Source: Photorhabdus akhurstii (lineage in GTDB: Bacteria > Pseudomonadota > Gammaproteobacteria > Enterobacterales > Enterobacteriaceae). Taken from it: a DNA stretch of 64,000 nucleotides. The notes under the pieces were generated by a model. That model saw only the letters and a list, made by a program, of their open reading frames with translations. It ran no database searches and was not told the DNA's origin. The DNA is taken from assembly GCF_018448925.1 (NCBI RefSeq), contig NZ_RCWE01000009.1:1-64000 (forward strand), in the 5' to 3' direction. Position 1 is the first letter of the stretch, and each line of letters begins with the position of its first letter. The position numbers were made by a program, and so were the translations under genes. Shown one piece after another: positions 1 through 8,565 of the stretch.

Positions 1-1
1 G

Positions 2-736
2 GTGAAAAGCATTACGCTGAGCCGTTCAGCCACCGGTAAATACTACGCCTCGATACTCTGTGATGACGGCCTGGCCGCGCCCGCGAAGCCCGCTTTGATA
101 ACCCAGATGACAGGTTTGGATATGGGACTATCTCACTACGCTGTCAAATCCAGCGGAGATAAGATGGCTAATCCCCGTCATCTTATCAATGCCGGCCGTA
201 ATCTGAGGCGTAAACAGAAGGCCCTCTCCCGGAAACAAAAAGGCGGCGCCAACCGCCGTAAAGCACGACAGAGGCTTGCCGCCGTACACGAGCGGGTAGC
301 GAATGCCCGCGCCGATTTTCAACACAAACTGTCTCGTTCAATGGTTGACGAAAACCAAGCGATAATTGTTGAGACGCTGAAATCGGCCAACATGATGAAG
401 AATCCCAGGCTGGCTCGCGCTATCGGCGATGCGGGCTGGCATGGCTTCATCAAGAAACTGGAATACAAAGCCGCAGCGGCAGGCGTCCATCTGGTCAAAC
501 TGGATCAGTGGTTCGCCAGTTCGAAAACCTGTCACTGTTGCGGTCACAAAATGCTGGAAATGCCGCTGCGTAAGCGGCTCTGGCCATGTCCTTGCTGTGG
601 TGTCGAACATGATCGTGATATCAACGCGGCGCTCAACATCGAGCGCAAGGGCATACAGGAATTACAGGCGGCGGGACTCGTCGTTTCTGCCCACGGAGGC
701 CAGCGTAAATCCGTCATAAAGACGGTGGCGGCCTGA
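2..736 (+). CDS. tnpB: TnpB-like RNA-guided nuclease of an IS200/IS605-family element (5' end outside window)
   Basis: The visible 244 residues carry the RuvC-like active site of the OrfB/TnpB family. A GLDMGL motif holds the first Asp (about residue 40), IIVET holds the Glu (about 124), and HDRDINAALNI at the C-terminus holds the last Asp (about 206). A zinc ribbon (CxxC at 177-180 and 196-199) lies between the second and third acids. Full TnpB proteins are usually about 370-400 residues, so the N-terminal part probably lies left of the window and the GTG at position 2 is unlikely to be the true start. TnpB proteins are known to cut DNA guided by an RNA from the element's right end. No tnpA is visible. 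The catalytic residues are intact in what can be seen. Confidence 0.9.
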   Translation: MKSITLSRSATGKYYASILCDDGLAAPAKPALITQMTGLDMGLSHYAVKSSGDKMANPRHLINAGRNLRRKQKALSRKQKGGANRRKARQRLAAVHERVANARADFQHKLSRSMVDENQAIIVETLKSANMMKNPRLARAIGDAGWHGFIKKLEYKAAAAGVHLVKLDQWFASSKTCHCCGHKMLEMPLRKRLWPCPCCGVEHDRDINAALNIERKGIQELQAAGLVVSAHGGQRKSVIKTVAA

Positions 737-747
737 GAAGTGGGAAG

Positions 748-776
748 CCTCGCCGTTTTTACGGCGGGGAGCAGTC
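748..776 (+). mobile_element. Right end of the IS605-type element with subterminal hairpin
   Basis: Twelve bases after the tnpB stop there is a 9-bp stem (one G-T pair) around a TTTT loop, 748-769, followed by GAGCAGTCAC. A subterminal hairpin just past tnpB is the normal right-end structure of IS200/IS605 elements, where it is recognised by TnpA and forms part of the guide RNA scaffold. The cleavage point and the guide (the bases just outside the element, about 777 onward) are inferred. Confidence 0.6.
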
Positions 777-1051
777 ACGGATAAGTGTCCGGTTTACGAA
801 GAAAGCCAGAGAGCATATTCGTGCAATCAAACTCTATTCTATGCGCCGATGCGGGCGAATGTCGCGGAAGCTTATTCAACTTCGTTACGTGTGACTATGA
901 CGGAAATTCTTGATCGTCACCCATCCCCCGGTCGTGATCGCAGTGAGGATCTTTATTTTGGCGTACTGAGTTACCCGAGCGCCGTTTTCCTCAGAAACCT
1001 GAATCCCGGCTGGAGGTCAGGAAGAATTGTTTTGCAGAACGAGGGAAATTC

Positions 1052-1083
1052 AAAAAAATCCCTCGATTTTCATCGGGGGATTT
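1052..1083 (-). terminator. Intrinsic terminator of the methyltransferase gene
   Basis: A 12-bp stem (1056-1067 with 1072-1083, one G-T pair) and a TTTC loop lie 37 bases past the methyltransferase stop. Read on the minus strand, the stem runs straight into seven T. The interval 777-1119 otherwise shows no credible gene. Confidence 0.8.
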
Positions 1084-1119
1084 GTATAAGAAAGACAACA
1101 GATCTCGGGGATTATTTTG

Positions 1120-1863
1120 TTAAAACTGACAAACAAGAGCGGTATCAAGGCAATTTCGTTGATAATCATCCCAAAAACCTGGGGAATGAGCCTCAATATC
1201 GCTTTCTAACAACATGGGTTTTTGCCATCTAAATTGTTTGAACCCTGCCTTTTGGATCGCTGCTTGATATTGTTCACGACTCCAACGATACATAGTGAAA
1301 GGGCTAGGGGGTGTGGTAAGAAATTCAGCTTTCACGAGAGTGGTGTCTTTCACCGGCTCTTCACTCAAAACTTTTATACAATAATTCTCATAATTCCCTT
1401 TCTCTAATCGATAATCAGGTTCAAAGGTATACGCAATTAGTTTACCGGAAGGCTTGAGATGAGCGGCAATGACACGGAACATAGTTTCAAGGTCTTCAAG
1501 AGATTCTGCATGGCAAAATAACCAGGCTGCATTAACTATGTCAAATTTGCCAAATGACTCCGACTCCATCTTGCAGACATTTCTTACGTGAAATTCGATA
1601 TCGTCACCGTATTGTTGTGATTTGCTTTTCGCAATCGCTATCATGTTTTCTGATATATCGACTCCAATGACTTTCGACGCGCCACGATTTCTGTATTCTC
1701 GACTAAAGAGGCCATATCCACAGGCTAAATCCAACACTGATTTCCCGTGTATATCCCCTGCCAGATCGAAGATAGTTCTGATTTCTACTTTGATATGGTC
1801 AGTAGCATCTGAAAAGCTCTCGTAAAGATGTGCAATAGGGTCATATAAAGCGTTATCTTTCAT
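1120..1863 (-). CDS. Class I SAM-dependent methyltransferase
   Basis: This 247-residue protein has the Rossmann methyltransferase core. Motif I is VLDLACGYG (about 43-51), the next acidic strand is VIGVDIS (about 65-71), and a post-core strand KFDIVNAAWLF precedes the helix of motif III. The start is well placed: AAGGA lies six bases before the ATG. The substrate cannot be read from sequence; proteins of this length and layout include small-molecule and antibiotic-biosynthesis methyltransferases. It stands alone, with its own terminator, between an IS end and an AT-rich gap, so it looks like accessory cargo rather than part of an operon. Confidence 0.85.
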   Translation of the reverse strand: MKDNALYDPIAHLYESFSDATDHIKVEIRTIFDLAGDIHGKSVLDLACGYGLFSREYRNRGASKVIGVDISENMIAIAKSKSQQYGDDIEFHVRNVCKMESESFGKFDIVNAAWLFCHAESLEDLETMFRVIAAHLKPSGKLIAYTFEPDYRLEKGNYENYCIKVLSEEPVKDTTLVKAEFLTTPPSPFTMYRWSREQYQAAIQKAGFKQFRWQKPMLLESDIEAHSPGFWDDYQRNCLDTALVCQF

Positions 1864-2344
1864 GTTGTTATCCTTAGCTAAAGGCCAAAATACTCTATTT
1901 ATCGAAGAAATATATTATTTAGTACGAATTAATAATTACTGAAAGTTTTTCTCTTGTTATAAATAATATTCCAAAATAGCTCTACGTTTATATCATTCAT
2001 AATTCCATGTATAACAATGGGTTAATAAGGTTGTGTATGGCAGAATTATGAAACGTTATTTATATTAATGCGTTAGCGATGAATTAGATATAATTTTTTA
2101 ATGCTGGTTGATTTTTGGATAAATATGAGGAAATAAGATAAATATAAAACACCTATGATATGTTTTGTGGAAACTATTATTCTTATCATATATAGGATCT
2201 TAAGAATTAAGTCTTTCAAAACACGCTTTAGGGGGTGGAGACATATTTTTCTATCCATTGCGTCATGGCAAATCTCACCAATATTTTGACAAATTCGACA
2301 AAGGCGGCTTTACGCAAAAAAGATTGTTGCGCGACACTCGATAT
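1864..2344. other. AT-rich spacer without a recognisable gene
   Basis: About 480 bases of AT-rich DNA. The only ORF of any size (2073-2258, minus) has low-complexity composition and no start signal. Nothing resembling a HigB toxin precedes the HigA gene: a 40-codon frame from the ATG at 2265 shows no relation to that family. Confidence 0.5.
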
Positions 2345-2356
2345 GCGTTATAACGC
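2345..2356. promoter_or_regulatory. 12-bp perfect palindrome upstream of higA, possible operator
   Basis: GCGTTATAACGC is a perfect palindrome 35 bases before the HigA start. A related half-site, GTAACGCA, follows at about 2362-2369. HigA-type antitoxins bind palindromes in their own promoters, so this is a candidate autoregulatory site. The assignment is inferred from position and symmetry only. Confidence 0.4.
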
Positions 2357-2391
2357 CTCTCGTAACGCAATAGGGCGCAAACAATAATTAT

Positions 2392-2685
2392 ATGCCGCCC
2401 CATCCGGGGCGCTACATCTCTGACGAGATGAAGCATTTAAATATTAGTCTTAGAGTGCTTGCACGTGCGCTTGATGTCTCTCCGTCAACTATTGGGCGTG
2501 TGGTTGAAGGTAGCGCAGCGGTAACGCCAAGAATGGCGGTGCGTTTAGCCAACGTGATCGGCAGTACGCCGGAAATGTGGCTGAGACTCCAGGAAGCGCA
2601 TAGCCTGGCGCAAGCTAAACAGGAAATAGATTTAACTCGTCTAACGAGCCTGTTTACGCCAGTACAGCACCCGCATCATGTTTAA
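2392..2685 (+). CDS. higA: HigA-family antitoxin, no HigB partner seen
   Basis: The 97-residue product matches the HigA/VapI addiction-module regulators: N-terminal PPHPGRYISDEM, then a Cro/C1-type helix-turn-helix (about 14-65) with LARALDVSPSTIGRVVEGSAAVTP, and the family's PEMWLRLQ segment. In working modules higB usually precedes higA and overlaps or nearly abuts it. Here the 120 bases upstream hold no toxin-length frame and the next gene downstream is a broken Fic gene, so the antitoxin appears solitary. The ribosome site is poor (no clear purine run within 15 bases of the ATG). It may act as a free-standing repressor. Confidence 0.85.
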   Translation: MPPHPGRYISDEMKHLNISLRVLARALDVSPSTIGRVVEGSAAVTPRMAVRLANVIGSTPEMWLRLQEAHSLAQAKQEIDLTRLTSLFTPVQHPHHV

Positions 2686-2723
2686 TGATGAAAGCGCTGA
2701 GGAATACCCATAATTAGACAGAA

Positions 2724-2744
2724 AGGGCTGTTTATAACAGCCCT
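2724..2744. terminator. Hairpin between higA and the Fic pseudogene
   Basis: A perfect 9-bp stem (AGGGCTGTT with AACAGCCCT) and 3-base loop lie between the convergent genes. The minus-strand side continues with TTTCT, the plus side has no T run. It could end transcription from either side. Confidence 0.5.
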
Positions 2745-2849
2745 GAGAAAGTTGGCTTTAGCCGTTGATTACCTGAACTCATACATGATGATAATGTATG
2801 ATTGAAAACATATCGGGACGAATCCCAAACAGTCCAAGCGCAGTGATCG

Positions 2850-3626
2850 CTAATTTCGTGTATTCGCCGCTCGAATTTGCTCTGCATCCGGGTGACAATC
2901 CACTAGGAACGCCATCATCTCAGTGGCATCTTTGCTCCGGTAGAAGCGGACCATCTTTTCGTTGAACTCATGTATTTTCGCCGCAGGCACGCTGATGGCG
3001 TCTATACCGTTTTACATCAAAATACCGTTCATCATGAAACGGGAAGTACGTTTATTACCGTCAAAAAAGAATTTCTGTAACGCACCAAAAAGGAAGAATG
3101 TAATCCCCTTTTCGAAAGGCTGACACTCATCTAGTGAAGCAATACCTTCTTGAAAAACGCGGTTCAATTCTGACGCGCCTGATACGGTAGGTAACGGAAT
3201 ATGCCGACCATATTCACCTAATCCGACATCTGGAGTGTAGTTTATCTCTCGGCCTTCCCCGCGAAATGTTCCCCACTCCAAGACTTCATTGCGAGCAACT
3301 ATACTATGAAGTTCAGTAAACGTAGCCTTGGTCAACTCAAATTGACCTTTTTCCACCAGAGATAACAGGCGCTTGGCACTTTCCGCGAGATTCAGTACTT
3401 GCTCCTGATCAGAAACTTTTCTACCACCGACAGTGACACCATCCAATAATGTCTTCACTTCTGGGAAAGTAAAAGGATTGCTTTCAAGCACGCTGGCATC
3501 CCAAACAAACTCCGGTAGCATCCGGTGAAAACGAAAGCATACCCGCTCAATAGAATGAATCGGAACAATAAGAGGAACTAAAGATCTGTCCCAACAAAAT
3601 CCCAACGTGTTGAAAAGCTTCATCAT
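2850..3626 (-). pseudogene. Fic-domain protein gene interrupted by an in-frame stop
   Basis: The product shows a Fic fold core ending in KFFFDGNKRTSRF, which matches HxFx(D/E)GN(G/K)R except that the catalytic His position holds Lys (about residue 185). A TAA at 3012-3014 stops the frame right after NGILM. The same frame then stays open for 53 more codons (NGIDAISVPAAKI ... FLVDCHP) to a TAG at 2850, which is the expected C-terminus of this family. CAA to TAA is the simplest cause. An upstream TTG at 3632 extends the frame by two codons; ATG at 3626 is the more likely start. The Lys makes AMP transfer doubtful even before the nonsense change, although I believe related proteins also lack this His. 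Confidence 0.75.
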
Positions 3627-3778
3627 TGCCAAACTCTAATTCACAATCTTGAATGTAAAAAACTCTAAAGCGGATTCACTTCAGAGACAACACGATAAAA
3701 TACACTATTCGAAAGGAGTAATCACAGATTAAACAAGTATCTGTGTTAATTCGGCAAACCCAGATACTCGTTAACAAC

Positions 3779-3958
3779 TTACACTTTTATCCAAATTCTC
3801 ATTAAATGCCGTTGATAATCAATAAAGCTACTGCGATAGTGTAATAATTCATGGTTATTCACAAAGATCGCGCTGTCTTCCTCAAGCTGCATTTCTATAT
3901 GGTTCTCAGGCTTATCAACATCCCTTAAGAATTCACAAATAACCTCTGGTTTCCATTC
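3779..3958 (-). pseudogene. C-terminal remnant resembling a TauD/TfdA-type dioxygenase
   Basis: A 59-codon minus-strand frame opens just after a stop and has no start codon. It contains IFVNNHELLHYRSSF and RHLMRIWI, which resemble the end of Fe(II)/2-oxoglutarate oxygenases of the TauD/TfdA group (NNxxxLHxRxxF then the RHLxRxW arginine strand). Nothing of the N-terminal part with the HxD metal ligands is present. I read it as a gene relic; the family call is by eye. Confidence 0.45.
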
Positions 3959-3984
3959 TTAACAATGAATTATTCCATTGGGAT

Positions 3985-4203
3985 TTACAACCAATTATCT
4001 ACGTACCTTGAAGGCCATATCTCGGCGGGATCACACTCCAAAGCAGCAGCAATAAGTTTCTGACCTTTGGGCCAGCGGCGTTGCAGGGTATTAGCAAAAG
4101 TAGATGATGCTAATCCAGCCTCTCTTGAAACTGCCGCTAATGATGTTCCCCGTTTTTTCAATGCTGCGATGATATCCGCTGGGTGCCAATCTTGATCTTT
4201 CAC
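3985..4203 (-). CDS. Ner/Nlp-like helix-turn-helix regulator
   Basis: From a GTG start at 4203, preceded by AAGGAG seven bases upstream, the product is 72 residues: VKDQDWHPADIIAALKKRG, then an HTH with SLAAVSREAGLASSTFANTL, then the LIAAALECDPAEIWPSRY tail. This is the layout of phage Ner and the chromosomal Nlp/SfsB proteins, small DNA-binding repressors. The open frame continues upstream to 4314, but that part is hydrophobic noise without a ribosome site. It points away from the LysR gene, leaving a shared 227-base control region. Confidence 0.8.
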   Translation of the reverse strand: MKDQDWHPADIIAALKKRGTSLAAVSREAGLASSTFANTLQRRWPKGQKLIAAALECDPAEIWPSRYVDNWL

Positions 4204-4430
4204 TTTAATACTCCTTATTACAAATAATTTTAATATGAAGAGATAAGTCGAAGTAATCGCATAGTTTATTGAATAAAATGAAATCAATGATGGGAACAAT
4301 CTATATGAGATCATTTAAAATCGGAAAGTCTAATATTCAATCACGGTGATAGCCAAAACGTAAGAATAAGGGTAAAACCGAGAACAAGATAAGTTTACTC
4401 TCAAGCCAGAATAATCAAAGGAGTTAGGCG

Positions 4431-5336
4431 TTGGAACTTAAGCAATTACGTTATTTTGTCGCCGTAGCGGAAACTTTAAATTTTCGACGTGCAGCGGAAC
4501 GCTTGCATATCACACAACCCCCTCTCAGCCAAAGTATTAAATCCCTTGAATCGTCTTTGAATGTGAAACTTTTTCACCGCAATACTCACGGTGTCCAATT
4601 AACCAAAGCAGGTGAGGTTTTTTTAGATGAAGCTCTGGATGTTTTGGCCGCCGCCCAACGTAGTATCAATAGAGCCAAACAAGCAAAAGTTGGGGAAATT
4701 GGTGTCTTGCGCGTCGGATATTCTGCCAGTTCAATCTTTTCATCTGCTTTAACCTCTGCTTTATCTGTTTTGCTGAAGGAGCGCCCCAAGCTTGAATTGC
4801 AGCTCTGCGAAGGTAATGCATTTACGCATTTGACCGCTTTACGCTCAAGGAATATTGATGCAGCAATACTTAGAGCTGATTTAAGTAATGAATCGGTTAA
4901 AGGGTTAAGGATTCTTTATTTAGGAATGGAACCACTTTATGTGCTACTACCTGAGGGGCACTTTCTAGCCTCTGCAAAAGGAGTTAAACTTCATGAACTA
5001 CAAGGAGAACGATTGCTTTTACAACCAGCCAGTCACAGGACTTTTTTACGGCGCCAAATAGAGTCATTATCAGAAAAGACGGGCTTTTCACTATCACATT
5101 TTCTTGAAGTGCCCAATATTGCCAATATGATTTGCTTTGTTTCCGCTAACCTTGGTGTAGCAATCCTACCTGCCAGTGTCGCGAAAATTGCCCACGGCTT
5201 GGTAGCGATTCCTCTTCTGGAAACAGGAGCAACACAATCCTTAATGCTCGTTAGTGTACAGGGAAATTCTTTGGCAGAACATTTGGATAAAATATTCCAA
5301 AAATTGACGATAAATTCAGAAAAACAACCAAAGTAA
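4431..5336 (+). CDS. LysR-family transcriptional regulator
   Basis: The 301-residue product starts MELKQLRYFVAVAETLNF, followed by the LysR winged HTH (AAERLHITQPPLSQSIKSLE, about 20-40) and a periplasmic-binding-like effector domain from about residue 90. It opens with TTG at 4431, eight bases after AAGGAG. The effector is unknown; the closest well-known relatives by layout are BenM/CatM/AlsR-type regulators. It converges on gltS, so no target gene is obvious apart from the divergent Ner-like gene. Confidence 0.9.
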   Translation: MELKQLRYFVAVAETLNFRRAAERLHITQPPLSQSIKSLESSLNVKLFHRNTHGVQLTKAGEVFLDEALDVLAAAQRSINRAKQAKVGEIGVLRVGYSASSIFSSALTSALSVLLKERPKLELQLCEGNAFTHLTALRSRNIDAAILRADLSNESVKGLRILYLGMEPLYVLLPEGHFLASAKGVKLHELQGERLLLQPASHRTFLRRQIESLSEKTGFSLSHFLEVPNIANMICFVSANLGVAILPASVAKIAHGLVAIPLLETGATQSLMLVSVQGNSLAEHLDKIFQKLTINSEKQPK

Positions 5337-5461
5337 AGTTAGGTATTCTGCAAAAATATTTCCCCTACTACCGTCATAGTTATCGCCTCAATTACATTAG
5401 TAACAAAATTGAACAGTAGTGGAAAATTTGAATTATGCATTACAGCAGAACACAAAGACAA

Positions 5462-5491
5462 TACTGCACCAACTACATAGCTGGCGCAGTA
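5462..5491 (-). terminator. Stem-loop after gltS
   Basis: A 14-bp inverted repeat (two pairs become G-U on the minus-strand RNA) starts 17 bases past the gltS stop and is followed by TTGTCTTTG. Probably the gltS terminator in a convergent gap. Confidence 0.55.
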
Positions 5492-5507
5492 CCTTGCTAA
5501 TTTATCC

Positions 5508-6716
5508 CTACACAGCAGGGAATACCGGCAGTAGCAGATAGAGTTTAATCACAATCGCGTTAACGATATCGATAAAGAATGCCCCGACCATCGGCACCAC
5601 CAGAAACGCCACATGGGATGGCCCAAAGCGATCAGTAATCGCCTGCATGTTCGCAATAGCGGTAGGTGTCGCTCCTAAACCGAAACCACAGTGACCCGCC
5701 GCCAGAACCGCTGCATCATAGTTTTTACCCATCACCCGATAGGTGACAAAAATTGCATACAGCGCCATCACGATAGCCTGGATGGTGAGAATGACCAGCA
5801 TCGGTAATGCCAGCGATGCCATCTGCCACAATTTCAGGCTCATTAACGCCATTGCCAGAAATAGGGAAAGGCTCACGTTACCCAGTACAGACACCGCTCG
5901 GTCAAAAACTCGGTAAAAACCTAGCACCGACAGACTGTTACTGAGGATAACCCCGATAAATAACACACAGACGAACGTCGGTAATTCAAACCATGTACCT
6001 TGCAGAAATTCAGACACAAAATTACCAGCCATCAAACAGATAGCAATCAGTGCGATCGTCTCCAGCATCACTAACGCTGTGATCATCCGCCCGGTATAAG
6101 GTTTTTCAAATGCCGTCGGCACTTCGGTATCATCGCCCCTTAATCCCGGAGTTTTTGTATTTCTCACCAGGAAACGCGCGACCGGGCCACCAATCAAACC
6201 ACCCAGTACTAAACCGAAAGTCGCACAAGCCATCGCCACTTCTGTTGCATTTTCAAAACCATAACGCTCACTAAACAGCTTACCCCAAGCTGCGCCTGTA
6301 CCGTGACCGCCAGACAGCGTAACAGAACCCGCCAACAGGCCCATTAATGGGTCCAGACCTAACAGTTCAGCCAGAGCGATACCCACCGTGTTCTGAACCA
6401 GCAGCAAGCCAACAACGACGAAAACAAACGTGAACAGGACCTTACCACCCGCTCTCAGGCTGGCAAGATTGGCATTCAAGCCGATAGTGGCGAAGAAAGT
6501 TAACATCAAAGGGTCTTTAAGAGATAAATCAAAGTTGATTTCCCAGCCTGTTGTTTGTTTAACCGCTAAAAGAATCAGAGCAACTAACAGGCCACCCGCG
6601 ACAGGTTCAGGAATGGTGTATTTTTCAAGAAATGGGACTGATTGTACAAGTTTGCGTCCAAGTAATAGTACTAATGCAGACGCAACGAGCGTGCCATAAA
6701 CATCAAGATGATACAT
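5508..6716 (-). CDS. gltS: Sodium/glutamate symporter GltS
   Basis: The 402-residue inner-membrane protein matches GltS in length and sequence from MYHLDVYGTLVASALVLLLGR onward. It has two inverted halves of hydrophobic segments and the conserved reentrant motifs SGGHGTGAAWG (first half) and GHCGFGLGATPTAIANM (second half). It imports glutamate with Na+. As in E. coli it is divergent from xanP. Confidence 0.95.
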   Translation of the reverse strand: MYHLDVYGTLVASALVLLLGRKLVQSVPFLEKYTIPEPVAGGLLVALILLAVKQTTGWEINFDLSLKDPLMLTFFATIGLNANLASLRAGGKVLFTFVFVVVGLLLVQNTVGIALAELLGLDPLMGLLAGSVTLSGGHGTGAAWGKLFSERYGFENATEVAMACATFGLVLGGLIGGPVARFLVRNTKTPGLRGDDTEVPTAFEKPYTGRMITALVMLETIALIAICLMAGNFVSEFLQGTWFELPTFVCVLFIGVILSNSLSVLGFYRVFDRAVSVLGNVSLSLFLAMALMSLKLWQMASLALPMLVILTIQAIVMALYAIFVTYRVMGKNYDAAVLAAGHCGFGLGATPTAIANMQAITDRFGPSHVAFLVVPMVGAFFIDIVNAIVIKLYLLLPVFPAV

Positions 6717-6890
6717 CTATGTACCCCAGCTATATTGTTAAAATTATGTAAGTTATTACGACGTTATACTCATCCTTTAGAGAACGCCAAAAGCAGGCAA
6801 CGCTGGATTAGAAAAAAAATCTGCAACAAACACAAGTTAAAACATATAAAAATGTGACCAGAGCGAATCACAGCAGCTAACAGGATTTTT

Positions 6891-6906
6891 AAGCAAACGA
6901 TTGCTT
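6891..6906. promoter_or_regulatory. PurR-type operator upstream of xanP
   Basis: AAGCAAACGATTGCTT is nearly palindromic and matches the PurR consensus (ACGCAAACGTTTNCNT) at its GCAAACG core. It lies 52 bases before the xanP start. Repression of a purine permease by PurR is reasonable but is inferred here. Confidence 0.55.
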
Positions 6907-6958
6907 TTACACAATTGATCATTAAAATGCGTTCTTTGTCAGTCCGGAATTTCACACC

Positions 6959-8353
6959 ATGCTTAGCTCATCCCCCGAACAAGCGGCAACAATACCCCCG
7001 AAAAAACCAACTAGTGAATTGATTTATCGCTTAGAAGATCGGCCACCATTGCCACAAACGTTGTTTGCTGCCTGTCAGCATTTACTGGCAATGTTTGTCG
7101 CGGTCATCACGCCAGCAATCTTGATCTGCCAAGCGCTAGGGTTGCCTGCTCACGATACGCAGCGGATTATCAGTATGTCTCTGTTTGCTTCAGGATTGGC
7201 ATCATTAATTCAGATTCGAACTTGGGGGCCTGTCGGTTCTGGTTTGCTTTCCATCCAAGGGACCAGTTTTAACTTTGTTTCCCCATTGATTATGGGCGGG
7301 CTGGCATTAAAAAACGGCGGGGCCGACATTCCTACCATGATGGCAGCGTTATTCGGTACTTTGATGGCGGCATCCGTTACCGAAATTCTGTTATCCCGCA
7401 TATTGCATCTGGCCCGGAGAATTATCACCCCGTTGGTTTCCGGTGTTGTGGTGATGATTATCGGTTTGTCTCTGATTCAGGTTGGATTGACCTCTATCGG
7501 CGGTGGATTCTCTGCTATCGAAAATCACACTTTTGGCTCTCCAGAGAATCTGTTTCTGGCTGGTGTTGTGTTGGCAGTCATTGTTTTGTTGAACCGCCAG
7601 CGTAATCCTTATCTGCGTGTCGCTTCTCTGGTGATTGCAATGGCGGTCGGTTATGTTGTCGCCTGGCTAATGGGTATGCTGCCGCCAGCAACGGTACAGG
7701 AAAATAGTTCACTCATGACAATTCCCGCGCCACTCTATTATGGTCTTTCCTTTGACTGGAATCTGCTTATCCCGTTGATGCTAATTTTTATGGTGACTTC
7801 ACTGGAAACCATCGGCGATATTACCGCGACGTCTGATGTTTCTGAACAACCGGTCAGCGGCCCTCTATATATGAAGCGTATTAAAGGCGGTGTTTTAGCT
7901 AATGGTCTAAATTCTATGCTTTCCGCCGTATTTAATACCTTTCCAAATTCTTGTTTTGGGCAGAATAACGGGGTTATCCAATTAACCGGCGTCGCCAGCC
8001 GCCGTGTAGGTTATGCCGTGGCGCTAATGTTGACGCTGTTAGGTTTATTTCCTGCGGTGGCAGGATTTGTGCAACAGATCCCTGAGCCGGTATTGGGCGG
8101 CGCCACTATCGTGATGTTCGGTACGATTGCCGCGTCTGGTATCCGTATCGTTTCCAGAGAGGCGCTTAACCGCCGGGCAATTATGATTATCGCGCTATCT
8201 TTAGCGGTTGGTATGGGCGTTGCCCAACAACCGCTAATTTTACAGTTCGCTCCAGACTGGCTGAAAACGTTACTCTCTTCCGGTATTGCCGCCGGTGGTT
8301 TGACAGCGATCACTCTTAATCTGGTGTTTCCTCAGGAAAAACAATCTCTCTAA
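6959..8353 (+). CDS. xanP: Xanthine permease XanP (NAT/NCS2 family)
   Basis: The 464-residue protein is a nucleobase-ascorbate transporter with about 14 membrane segments. The family signature [14 protein letters not shown] is at about residue 334, and [15 protein letters not shown] carries the conserved acidic residue of the binding site. E. coli XanP (YicE) is 463 residues and sits divergent from gltS just as here, which supports xanthine:proton symport as the role. A PurR-like site lies upstream. Confidence 0.93.
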   Translation: MLSSSPEQAATIPPKKPTSELIYRLEDRPPLPQTLFAACQHLLAMFVAVITPAILICQALGLPAHDTQRIISMSLFASGLASLIQIRTWGPVGSGLLSIQGTSFNFVSPLIMGGLALKNGGADIPTMMAALFGTLMAASVTEILLSRILHLARRIITPLVSGVVVMIIGLSLIQVGLTSIGGGFSAIENHTFGSPENLFLAGVVLAVIVLLNRQRNPYLRVASLVIAMAVGYVVAWLMGMLPPATVQENSSLMTIPAPLYYGLSFDWNLLIPLMLIFMVTSLETIGDITATSDVSEQPVSGPLYMKRIKGGVLANGLNSMLSAVFNTFPNSCFGQNNGVIQLTGVASRRVGYAVALMLTLLGLFPAVAGFVQQIPEPVLGGATIVMFGTIAASGIRIVSREALNRRAIMIIALSLAVGMGVAQQPLILQFAPDWLKTLLSSGIAAGGLTAITLNLVFPQEKQSL

Positions 8354-8395
8354 TAATCTGATATCGGGTTATACATCATCAATTCATCACGCACG

Positions 8396-8521
8396 TATAC
8401 CCGTTATCTTTCAAGTTGCCTCTTTGTTGGCTGCGCTCTCTCACCCCGGTCACATAGTTATCTATGCTCCGGGGATTCGCTCCCTTGCCGTCGCGATCCA
8501 TCTTGAAATCCATAGGGTATA
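8396..8521. repeat. ERIC (IRU) element, copy 1
   Basis: A 126-bp imperfect palindrome bounded by TATACCC and GGGTATA. The core CTCACCCCGGTCACATAG ... CTCCGGGGATTCGCTC corresponds to the ERIC core (CACCCCAGTCACTT ... GCTCCTGGGGATTC). A second copy at 14529-14655 is almost identical. It lies between convergent xanP and the HpaB-like gene. Confidence 0.9.
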
Positions 8522-8565
8522 TATTTCATCATCGCGCGTGATGATGATTTATCGCCTACTACCTA

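Noticed and set aside
849-1232. 127-codon plus-strand frame
   Set aside because: It runs through the methyltransferase terminator and into the 3' end of that gene on the other strand; no ribosome site and no recognisable motif.
2073-2258. 61-codon minus frame in AT-rich spacer
   Set aside because: Low-complexity Ile/Leu/Ser composition and no start signal.
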